Shown piece by piece: positions 6,836 through 15,061 of a stretch of 33,514 nt of DNA. The position numbers and the translations under genes are program-made. The notes beneath the pieces are model-generated. The model did not search any database. It saw only the letters and a list, made by a program, of their open reading frames with translations, and was not told the DNA's origin. The stretch comes from a virus: IMG/VR virus record IMGVR_UViG_3300009154_000151, positions 1 to 33,514 of that record. One strand, written 5' to 3'. Positions within the stretch are counted from its first letter, which is position 1. Each line of letters begins with the position of its first letter.

Positions 6836-9800
6836 GGAAGTTGCGCGCTTGCGCAAGCTGGTTGATATACAAGTTCTCCAGCGCCGCGTCCTTTTGTTCG
6901 GTGGTCATTTCTGGCGAAGCTTTGATCATGCGCGACTGCTTAGCCATTTCCCCAAGCGTCTTCTTCATGTAGCCGGCCATGCTCGATGCGGCCAAGACCG
7001 AGGCATTTTCATTAGCGAACCGGGCGGCTTCTTCAGGCTTACCATCTTGCAGCAGTTTGTTGTACGCACCCTTGGTCTGCTGAATTTCCTCGATGAGCTT
7101 GTACGTAGCATCGAGCGCGCCGCGACCTTCAGTCGTTTGGAAGAGTGAACCAAAGAGCGGGACTTCTGACAGTTTCATAGTGGGCTGCGCCACGTTCGCC
7201 GCCTCGGGCGCACGCAGAAAGACGTTGGCCATCTGGGTTATCGCCATGCCCACACCGCCGGTATAGCCACGGATCAGGTAGTCAATCTCAATCGGAGATA
7301 ACCCACCCACACCGCCGAGCATTTTGGCAATCTCAGTACTGTTCGCACGATAGCGGTACTGCGGCAGGATCTCTTTTTCGTGCGGCGATTCAATAGGCCC
7401 AGAATAGAACGAAGAACCAAGCGCCACCTCAACACCCGGTTTAAGCGCCTGCGGCATAGCGAACGGCTGCGACTGACTAAGCAGACGACCAATAGCCTCA
7501 AGTGCCGGTCCAGCCTTTTCATCACCCGCCGCCATATTAACAATCGCTTCAGGCAGCGCTTTGAAAAGGAACCCGACCTCGTATGGGATAGGGATTTTTA
7601 TCCAGTTTTCTTTGGTCAGCCCCAGCGTTGGCAACCACCAGTTGCCGTAGCGCTCCTCGGGCTTGGCGCGCTTATAGTCCTCGTCATCCTGCATGATCGC
7701 GGCGTACGCAAGGGACGACACGGCGAGCATCGTAGCCCGAGCCGCGAACCGTTGGGCAACCTGAAGTTTGTCTGCGCCGGGTAACTCCCCACGCATCGAG
7801 CGATACAAAACATCCAAGCTCTGCATCTGCGAGTGCATAAACGGTGTCACGCTTGCCAGCAAATACATACTGGGGGACGTACCTCGGCGGCTAAAGTTCA
7901 TCGACTCAAGCGTGCGCATCAGCGCCTGCTGGTGGGACATTCCCTTCTTGATCGAGTCTTCGTAGATTACCTGCCGAGTAGCCGCATCGGACTGCTGGGC
8001 AATCGTGTCGAGCTTAGAGAACGCCCGTTGCAGACTCCACTTGCCGGCGGTCAGGTCTTCCAAGAACTTAGTCATGTCGCGGGCGTCGCCCACTAAGACG
8101 TTGCTGCTGGTTGCGCCTGCACGCTGAAGCCGCTGCGCGGTGGTGTCTTTGCCTGTGGCCATCTTGGCCAGCGTTGAGAACGAATCAAGGATTGGGACCG
8201 TGCTAGTCCCGTTCTGTACCCACGCCGCCACAGGGTCACGCACAAGCTGACGGAACATATAGAGCGGATTGCGAACCGTAAACTTGCGGAAGATATCCCC
8301 CGGCACACCAAGCATGCGCACAATCGCGGGCATCGCAAGCTTAATACCCTCCAGCCCCTCAACGATCATCTGCGCAGGGATGCCGTACATGTCGTTATCA
8401 ATGATCGCGTGATGCTCAACGCCATGCACTCGGAAGTGAACGACGTTGTCTGCGTACGGACCCTTAGACGCTACGATTCTGCTGGCAATCCCTAGATCCT
8501 TGAGCACAAACGCCGTATCCTTGACGGTCTGGTTGCGCATCGCCATGTTAATCAGCATGTTGGTGTTCTGGATTGCGCTGGTAAACACGGGCAGAATCTG
8601 CTCACTATCGCCAAGCAGTTCCTTTAGGCGCGGCTCGTCTTTAATGTTGCCGATACGGATAGCGCGGCGCTCGTCTCCGGTCTCCATGCGGATGTTGCCA
8701 TCCTTATCTACGCGGTAGAACGGCACGTAGGTGATCTGCTTGAGTTCCTCAGCCTTTTGTTTGGACATAGCGCCGGTCTGAACCAAGAAGTCCAGCAGCC
8801 CAGCGTTGTAGTTTTGATAAATCTTTTCGGCTTCTTTGAACGCGGCTTCGTCAGCCTTGTTCTGCTTCAGGTGCGCAAGCACAGCCTTGTATTCGTTCTC
8901 GGCCTCAACCGGATTATCAAAGCGTAATTTGTTCCAGCCAACTTGCTCCGCGCGTTTGCCTGCTAGGTAAACCGTGAATGCGTTCTCACGCTCTTGTTCC
9001 TTGTAGCCCTTGGCTTTCTCCAGCGCCTGCGCCATGCCGACCAGTGTCGGGCCACCGGCTTCGTTCTCGTAGAAGTACTCAACGCCGTTCTTTGTTTTTT
9101 CGCTACGGACGCGCGGTGGGCCGCTGGTAATTGTCTGTCCGGCGATATCGCTACGCTGCTGACCAAAGCGCAGGAAGTACATCAGGTTCTGAGCACGGAG
9201 CGCATCAATAACTTTAGCGTCAACGCCCTTAGTAACCGCCGCAACCAACGGCGCGTACTGGTCAAACACACGCAGACGAAGCTTCAACGCGCGGGTATCG
9301 GTCTTGTCTTTGATCCCAGCAAGTGTAGCTTCCCGGCTACTAGCGCCGGTCAGTCCCGTTACGAGCGACATCAAATCATCGACAGCACTTGTGCGCTGAG
9401 CAACGACAGACTTGGTGGGCTTGCGTTCGCGGTAGAGGACATCGTTTGCCTTGGCTGCTGGCGTACCTGTTGGTGCAAAGGCTTCTGCCAGCGCTGGGTT
9501 GCGCATCTGCTCCCGCGTAGCTGCGTCTTTTTCTCCAGCATTGTTTAGGATGTCCGCAATTTCTTTGTTTGAAAGAACGCGATTGACCTTGAGTGCGCCA
9601 CCTATAATCCAAGCACCGCCCTGCATCTTGCTGGTCTTGAATCGGTAGTGCCCGCCAACCGGCACGCGGTCGCGAATGTCTCTAGTCTTTTGCGTGTCCG
9701 CCACATCTTGCCAGTTAACATCTGCGGGGATTTCCACTTCGGCCCACACGCGGTCGTCCGCCATTTGGTTTTCTTTTGTGCGTAGGTGCGGAGCCATCGG

Positions 9801-12800
9801 CAGTATGCCGGCGTGCCAACCCGGACGTTCTGCAAACCCCTTAGTTGGAAGGTGCTCTGCCGGGACCCACTCGCCAATAGCCGTGGCTTCGTTTTTCCCA
9901 ATAAACAGCGGGTAAATTTTGCCGGGTTCGTTTTTCTTAACGCGGAAAATTTTGTACGCTTTTATGGTTTTTACGGGTTCTTTGAAGTTTTTTTGCCCGC
10001 GCCCAGAATAGAGCGCCTCTACGCGGTTGTGCCCCTTTATGTCTGCTTCGGTTGGTGCAATCTTTGCCAGCGTCCGCACCGTCTCGCTTGGCTTGGTGGT
10101 CACGCCGTGTACGTACTTGTGCGAGTCGCGGATCAGGCGAATGATCTCGGACTCCCCGATTGGTGCGTTCCTCCAGATGCCCCACTGCCGCAGCTTAGTG
10201 CGGATAAGATTCACCAAGCGGTGCATCCACGTTAGGGACACATCATTCTCGGCGCGCTCGGCGATGCTCTCCTCGGTCGCTACGTCCTGCGATAGGTTCG
10301 GGTTACGCTGCATCCGCGCGTTGGCCTCGGCACGGACCTGTTTACTATTCTGATAGATCGCCCGCATCACTGCCGGGTACTGCTTATCCAACACCCCACG
10401 CAGACCGAAGTGGCCTACCAACTCGTGAGCGATCGTCTTGCCAGCATCTCGCGCGTCAATCAGGTTGTCGCCAACCATGTAGATTGTTTTGGTAGGCGGG
10501 TGATACATACCCGGCGCGCCCTGCGTGCCATCGCGCTCCATCTGCGCCTGAATCTCGGGAGGCAGCTCAGTAACAGACTGCACCGTCTCGATCTTGGGCG
10601 CTACTGGCAACTCACGAAACGGCGCGATGTGGGTATCAACCTCTTCAACGCGCATCCCAACCGCAGGCTTCTCGCCCTGCTCACGGAACAGAGACCCTTG
10701 AGCTTCTTGTGCCAAGCTACCTTGCGGTACAGGCGCAGCCTCGGCAGGCGCAGCCTCGGCAGGCGCAGCGGTTTCTGGTTTAGTTTGCGGTTGTTCAACA
10801 GCCTCGGCAGGCGCAGCGGTCTCTGGCTTAGTCGGTGTAGCCGGCGTCTCTATAGCAGGTGTGCCCCTTAATACTTCACGCTGGTTGCGTTTGTTTAGCG
10901 GGGAGACGACCTTTTCTTTTTCAAGTTGTTGGATTAACGCAGCGGCTTCTGGGCGTTTGATGCCTAGCCCTTCCGCAATATGGCTGACCGTGGCTTTGTT
11001 GGTCTCCAACACAAACTTTTTGGCCTGCTCAAGCGGCGTATTTTCAAACAGTTCTGGCTGAGCTAACTGCGTCTCAGGCACTGCCGCTGGGATTATTTGC
11101 GGCGCGTACTTTTTCTGGAACTGCTCTTCTTCGTAGCGCTCAACGTCATAGGGCGTAGTAGCAACCGTTCCATCAGGGAACACATACTTGGGCACTGAGA
11201 GTGGTTTGTTCTCAAGCAGGGGGACTTGCGGAGTTGTTGGTTCAGCCGGTTCTTCAGTCGTTGCTGGCGTTGTAGTTTCGGGCTGTTCAACAACCGCAGT
11301 ACTGGGCGCTCGCCCCCCAACAAGTTTGCGTTTATCTTGAAGAGCGGCAAGTTTTTCTGCCTGCTTGCGCACGGCATCGAAGTCGCCCACTTCAGCGGCC
11401 TTGGCCATTTCCTTCTGGGCGGTGTCAAGTTTTTTATCTAGCGCAACGGCGGTCTCCGTCGTACCGCCGGCAGCCTCAACAGCCTTGCCTGTCTGGTCGA
11501 TATACTTAGTCAGCGCTTGCCACTGATCGTGCAGCGTAATGATTGCCTGCGGATCGCCGCCGGCTGCGGCCTCCTGCATTTGAGCACCAATATCGTCGCG
11601 CTGTTGGTTTAGCGCGTCATACTGGTCCATCAAGTCTGTGACTGTCGGTGCCGTAAATACCGGCTCAGGTGCAGCCGCAGGCTGTGCTGCTGCCTGTTCT
11701 GCTTGGCGCTGGGCAACCAGCGGCTTAATTAGGTCTTCGCGTTGGGTGTAGTCTCTGCGTAGTGGGCTAAGAACGCTCTCCATAAAGTCTGACGCCGCTT
11801 CGCGTGCGCCAGCCGTGGACTCTTCCCACTGCTCATACTCTTTAGATTTTTTCTTTTTGTTTGGCGCTGCCGGTATGGCGTCCTTTAGCCGTATCGCTTC
11901 TTCCTTGGCAGCAGTGTACTCATCAAACAGTTTGAGCAGGTTCTCAGGGCGATTCTTTTCTGCTTCTTCTGCGGCGTAGCGGGCGTCGGCGGTTTCTTTT
12001 TGCTGTTTGTCATAGCGGGCCTGCATGCCCATGCGCTCAAACTTGCGCCCGGGTAGCGCGATTGTGCCACCAAGTACAGCGCCGCCAATAAAGTTATCAA
12101 AGTATTCTTTACGCGCTTCGGGGTCCGCAATGTTCAGCCCAGCCTGCGCACGTTCAAGCACTTGCTGCGCAGATTCAGTCAATCCCTCAACACCCATAGC
12201 CTTGCCGGTGGCAAGCGAGTAATCAACCGCTGCTTTCTTTAAGCCCTGCTCGGCAATGTTTTTTGCTACGTTCTCGGATACGCCCAGCACTTTGCTGAGT
12301 CCCGGCATCATACGCAGCGACACCGTATCGAGCGCGGCCTGTGGAATTGCGGCCAGCGCTGCCGCACCCAGATCAGTTTCTTTAAGAGACTTGCCTTCTT
12401 CTACTTGGCGCGCAAGGTTCGACCCAACAAACTGCCCAGCAGACGTAAGCCCAGTAGCTCCAGCACCCGCCGCAAGCGCCGCCAACCCGGTAATAGGAGC
12501 AGCCTCAACCGCAGCACCAGCTAGGAATGGCGCGGCCATATACGGCAGTGCGCCGCCAATTAACTCCTTAGTCTTGAGCAGGGGCGCTTCTAGCCAGCCC
12601 TCTTCAGTCGGCTTGTAGGCTTTGGTTTTCTGTTGCTCGTAATACTTCTGCGCTTCCGCTTCATCCATCAAGCCGAGCTTGCCGGCTGTGAGCGCAGCCT
12701 CGCCCTTCATCGTCTGGAACGACCCCTTGAGCGCGGGTATCAGACCCTTTTCTTCTGGCGCTTTGGGCGTCTGCGGCTTAGTTCCGAACGCATCCGGGTA

Positions 12801-12893
12801 CAACTGCGACGCGGCATAGAAGCCGTCCATCGCGTCCTGTCCGGGCTTTAGTTGAAAGTACGACCCGTCAGGCAGTTGAATGTAGCCGGCCAT
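6804..12893 (-). CDS. Giant polyvalent virion protein with metallopeptidase motif and LPD38-like C-terminus
   Basis: A 2029-residue multidomain protein. It has a hydrophobic Gly/Ala-rich segment (about 111-150) that could meet membrane and charged coiled-coil stretches (about 290-400 and 420-520). A winged-helix-like segment follows at about 620-675 (ATVSHIAEGLGIKRPEAAAL), resembling FtsK gamma. Next comes a Pro/Ala/Glu linker with short repeats, then a peptidase-type motif HELVGH (823-828, HExxGH), an uncharacterised globular module (about 955-1115, containing RPGWHAGILP and WAEVEIP), and a long helical C-terminal region. The stretch GNWWLPTLGL and KIPIPYEVGFLFKALPEAI near 1750-1775 is typical of LPD38 of polyvalent phage proteins. 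Such proteins are packaged and enter the host with the DNA. It is the last gene of the virion operon, two bases after the previous stop. The role as an ejected effector or ejectosome component is inference. Confidence 0.85.
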   Translation of the reverse strand: MAGYIQLPDGSYFQLKPGQDAMDGFYAASQLYPDAFGTKPQTPKAPEEKGLIPALKGSFQTMKGEAALTAGKLGLMDEAEAQKYYEQQKTKAYKPTEEGWLEAPLLKTKELIGGALPYMAAPFLAGAAVEAAPITGLAALAAGAGATGLTSAGQFVGSNLARQVEEGKSLKETDLGAAALAAIPQAALDTVSLRMMPGLSKVLGVSENVAKNIAEQGLKKAAVDYSLATGKAMGVEGLTESAQQVLERAQAGLNIADPEARKEYFDNFIGGAVLGGTIALPGRKFERMGMQARYDKQQKETADARYAAEEAEKNRPENLLKLFDEYTAAKEEAIRLKDAIPAAPNKKKKSKEYEQWEESTAGAREAASDFMESVLSPLRRDYTQREDLIKPLVAQRQAEQAAAQPAAAPEPVFTAPTVTDLMDQYDALNQQRDDIGAQMQEAAAGGDPQAIITLHDQWQALTKYIDQTGKAVEAAGGTTETAVALDKKLDTAQKEMAKAAEVGDFDAVRKQAEKLAALQDKRKLVGGRAPSTAVVEQPETTTPATTEEPAEPTTPQVPLLENKPLSVPKYVFPDGTVATTPYDVERYEEEQFQKKYAPQIIPAAVPETQLAQPELFENTPLEQAKKFVLETNKATVSHIAEGLGIKRPEAAALIQQLEKEKVVSPLNKRNQREVLRGTPAIETPATPTKPETAAPAEAVEQPQTKPETAAPAEAAPAEAAPVPQGSLAQEAQGSLFREQGEKPAVGMRVEEVDTHIAPFRELPVAPKIETVQSVTELPPEIQAQMERDGTQGAPGMYHPPTKTIYMVGDNLIDARDAGKTIAHELVGHFGLRGVLDKQYPAVMRAIYQNSKQVRAEANARMQRNPNLSQDVATEESIAERAENDVSLTWMHRLVNLIRTKLRQWGIWRNAPIGESEIIRLIRDSHKYVHGVTTKPSETVRTLAKIAPTEADIKGHNRVEALYSGRGQKNFKEPVKTIKAYKIFRVKKNEPGKIYPLFIGKNEATAIGEWVPAEHLPTKGFAERPGWHAGILPMAPHLRTKENQMADDRVWAEVEIPADVNWQDVADTQKTRDIRDRVPVGGHYRFKTSKMQGGAWIIGGALKVNRVLSNKEIADILNNAGEKDAATREQMRNPALAEAFAPTGTPAAKANDVLYRERKPTKSVVAQRTSAVDDLMSLVTGLTGASSREATLAGIKDKTDTRALKLRLRVFDQYAPLVAAVTKGVDAKVIDALRAQNLMYFLRFGQQRSDIAGQTITSGPPRVRSEKTKNGVEYFYENEAGGPTLVGMAQALEKAKGYKEQERENAFTVYLAGKRAEQVGWNKLRFDNPVEAENEYKAVLAHLKQNKADEAAFKEAEKIYQNYNAGLLDFLVQTGAMSKQKAEELKQITYVPFYRVDKDGNIRMETGDERRAIRIGNIKDEPRLKELLGDSEQILPVFTSAIQNTNMLINMAMRNQTVKDTAFVLKDLGIASRIVASKGPYADNVVHFRVHGVEHHAIIDNDMYGIPAQMIVEGLEGIKLAMPAIVRMLGVPGDIFRKFTVRNPLYMFRQLVRDPVAAWVQNGTSTVPILDSFSTLAKMATGKDTTAQRLQRAGATSSNVLVGDARDMTKFLEDLTAGKWSLQRAFSKLDTIAQQSDAATRQVIYEDSIKKGMSHQQALMRTLESMNFSRRGTSPSMYLLASVTPFMHSQMQSLDVLYRSMRGELPGADKLQVAQRFAARATMLAVSSLAYAAIMQDDEDYKRAKPEERYGNWWLPTLGLTKENWIKIPIPYEVGFLFKALPEAIVNMAAGDEKAGPALEAIGRLLSQSQPFAMPQALKPGVEVALGSSFYSGPIESPHEKEILPQYRYRANSTEIAKMLGGVGGLSPIEIDYLIRGYTGGVGMAITQMANVFLRAPEAANVAQPTMKLSEVPLFGSLFQTTEGRGALDATYKLIEEIQQTKGAYNKLLQDGKPEEAARFANENASVLAASSMAGYMKKTLGEMAKQSRMIKASPEMTTEQKDAALENLYINQLAQARNFLKVAEGTTLR
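10731..10769. repeat. 15-bp tandem repeat inside the polyvalent gene
   Basis: AGGCGCAGCCTCGGC occurs at 10731-10745 and 10746-10760 and starts again at 10761; a further partial copy lies near 10803-10818. It encodes PAEAA-type units in a low-complexity linker between the winged-helix-like and peptidase-like segments. In-frame unit changes would only lengthen or shorten the linker. Confidence 0.75.
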
Positions 12894-12895
12894 AG

Positions 12896-15052
12896 TTATT
12901 GCGGGTTGCGGACAAGAGCGTTTGCGGGGAGTTTATCTACCACTTTACCTGCACCAAACATCGCCAAGTACTCGGGATACGTGAGCATCCTCTCTTCTGG
13001 CTTCATTGGATTGGATTTCCATTCCGTCAAATACTTAGAGTAAGCAGCTTGCGGATTGAATTTTTCGCTATTAATCAGCGTAAGCCCCGCTTTTATTTGT
13101 TCTGGCGTACCCGTTTCTCCGGGCTTAGCGCCGCCCAAAATAGCCGCAGCCCGTAGTGACTCTGGTGGTAGCGACGCTTTAAACAAATCGGACTGCCTTT
13201 GTGCGGCAATCTGCGCATTAGACCTTGTGGTTGCTCCCGCTTCACGAAGCTGCGTATTGTACGCCTCGTTTTTCGCGTTAAAGTCTGCAATCTTGAACTG
13301 GTTATACACGTTTTCCGAGTGTTGGAATGCGGACAGAGCGCCTTGAGCCTTATTGCCCCAAGCCGTTTGTGCAATCTGCGCCTTAAGGTCTTCTGCCCTA
13401 TCCGAAATTTGGTCGGCTCGCGTGCGCAATGCAATCTCTCGATCAAAATCTCCGCGCTTGGCGGCATCCTGCGCTGCTTCAATGGTGACCCGCATCTGCA
13501 TACGCTTCTGCGCAAGCTCTTTAAACTCTTTGTTAGCCTGTTGAAGTTCTTTAGCCCCAACGGTAGCGCCTGCCCCCATATTGCGTAAGAACGCGCCTAG
13601 TCCCTTGCCGCCGTAAGGCGACTCCATCATCTTGAAACCGGCCATCATCAACGCCATGCCTCGGGCTTTTTCTTTTTCCCCAATCTCGTTGAACTCTTCA
13701 GTATCAAGCTTTTTAGCCAACTCTTGGAAAGGTAGCCCGGGCTTATTAAATTTTACAAACTGCGCCGTTTCTTCCGCCCGCCCAAGCGCTTCTGCTCTGG
13801 CTTTGTCTGCCTGTGCGTAAAGATCTTTAGTGTCAAAAAACTGACCCACGTTTTCCATTGCTTTCGCTGCTGTGAGCTTATCGGGCATAGCTAATGTCGG
13901 CGGTCCTTTCATGCCTGCACCAATCCCAGCTCCTGCGCCAACACTCAAACTTGGGCGCCCACCACCACGACTAACTAAATCATAAATACCTGCATATGTT
14001 TGTGTAGGCGCAGCCGCAGCTTCTTCTCCAGCAGGTTTTACAAACGGCTGCGCATATTCGCCTACACCCAAACCGCGCCCTTGCGCTGGTTTAACGCCGG
14101 CCGGCAGAGGCAACTGCCCAGAAGCCGCCGCTTTTTGTTCTTGCTGCCTAATGGCGTCCATGTATGGTGTTGCGCTGGATCGGTCGCCGCCATAAAAAGA
14201 TTCTGGCAAATACGGCATGGGAACACCGGCAGCGCGTAAAGGGCGAGTAACCGCCGTCTCAAACGCTCCTGCAACCCCCCGCCCGGGCAAGGTCAGCACA
14301 TCTTTGGCGGCAGCATACGCTTTCCCCAGCCCACTCCCCATTGCCAAACGATCTTTTGCACGCTGCGCTTTTTCTTGCGCGTCCGCTGAATCATCCCCCA
14401 TCAAGTAGTCATACATTGGTGGTTGATTTGCCCACAATTCTTGTCCAGTAAGCGCACGTTCAGAAGTCGGCGTCATAGAAATATTAGGCGCGCGCACAAC
14501 GCTAGTCTCAGCACCATCGTACCGGGGCACACCACCCTCGGCATAGCCAACAGCCTCGTCGCCATCCGCGTACCCAGCGATCCCGCCGTCGGCCATACCC
14601 TGCATATTTGGAGCAGGCAAAGCGGCGATACCCGGCTGGGCCGCGCTAGGACCGGAAGGTGGAGCCTGTGGAACAGGCGGAGCGGCAGGGGGCATCTGCA
14701 TTCCCGGCCCCCCTTGTGGGGGCATACCCTGCGGTGGCATCGGACCTTGTGGTCCTCCGGGTGGCGGCATGGGCGCCCCACCTTGTCCTCCCATCCCGGG
14801 AGGAATCATGCTTTGAGGACTAAGCGCGGCTACGGCTTGCGAAATAACTTTCGGTTGCTCGCGCCCAGTCATCAGCGCTTGCAGACGCTGCATCTCTTCT
14901 TTGCGATCCTTGTCCACCTGCATGGCGAGGCTGACGTAGATGGCGTTATCTTGATGCGCAGCAGCGAACTGTTGAAGCTGGGGGCCGTCCATCTTGGACA
15001 GCATGGAGTGAACTTTGGCGATGTCTGGGTGGGCGACGCTTTGCAAAGACAT
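12896..15052 (-). CDS. Putative internal virion (ejection) protein with Pro/Gly/Met-rich linker
   Basis: A 718-residue protein. The first 75 residues form a helical domain (PDIAKVHSMLSKMDGPQLQQF). Residues about 80-150 are a Pro/Gly/Met-rich linker. MADGGIAGYADGD follows at 153-165, a Gly-rich motif that I associate with phage virion proteins. The C-terminal half (about 430-640) is highly charged, with helices such as KELQQANKEFKELAQKRMQM that suggest a coiled coil. AAGG of the TAAGG stop-and-ribosome-site junction precedes the ATG at 15052. It sits between the hendecad protein and the polyvalent protein, the place a T7 gp15-like internal protein would occupy. This functional reading comes from layout only; no enzyme motif is visible. 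Confidence 0.65.
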   Translation of the reverse strand: MSLQSVAHPDIAKVHSMLSKMDGPQLQQFAAAHQDNAIYVSLAMQVDKDRKEEMQRLQALMTGREQPKVISQAVAALSPQSMIPPGMGGQGGAPMPPPGGPQGPMPPQGMPPQGGPGMQMPPAAPPVPQAPPSGPSAAQPGIAALPAPNMQGMADGGIAGYADGDEAVGYAEGGVPRYDGAETSVVRAPNISMTPTSERALTGQELWANQPPMYDYLMGDDSADAQEKAQRAKDRLAMGSGLGKAYAAAKDVLTLPGRGVAGAFETAVTRPLRAAGVPMPYLPESFYGGDRSSATPYMDAIRQQEQKAAASGQLPLPAGVKPAQGRGLGVGEYAQPFVKPAGEEAAAAPTQTYAGIYDLVSRGGGRPSLSVGAGAGIGAGMKGPPTLAMPDKLTAAKAMENVGQFFDTKDLYAQADKARAEALGRAEETAQFVKFNKPGLPFQELAKKLDTEEFNEIGEKEKARGMALMMAGFKMMESPYGGKGLGAFLRNMGAGATVGAKELQQANKEFKELAQKRMQMRVTIEAAQDAAKRGDFDREIALRTRADQISDRAEDLKAQIAQTAWGNKAQGALSAFQHSENVYNQFKIADFNAKNEAYNTQLREAGATTRSNAQIAAQRQSDLFKASLPPESLRAAAILGGAKPGETGTPEQIKAGLTLINSEKFNPQAAYSKYLTEWKSNPMKPEERMLTYPEYLAMFGAGKVVDKLPANALVRNPQ

Positions 15053-15061
15053 GGTTCTACC

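Noticed and set aside
8994-9548. 184-codon plus-strand frame
   Set aside because: It lies entirely antisense to the conserved part of the polyvalent protein, whose domains are intact on the minus strand.
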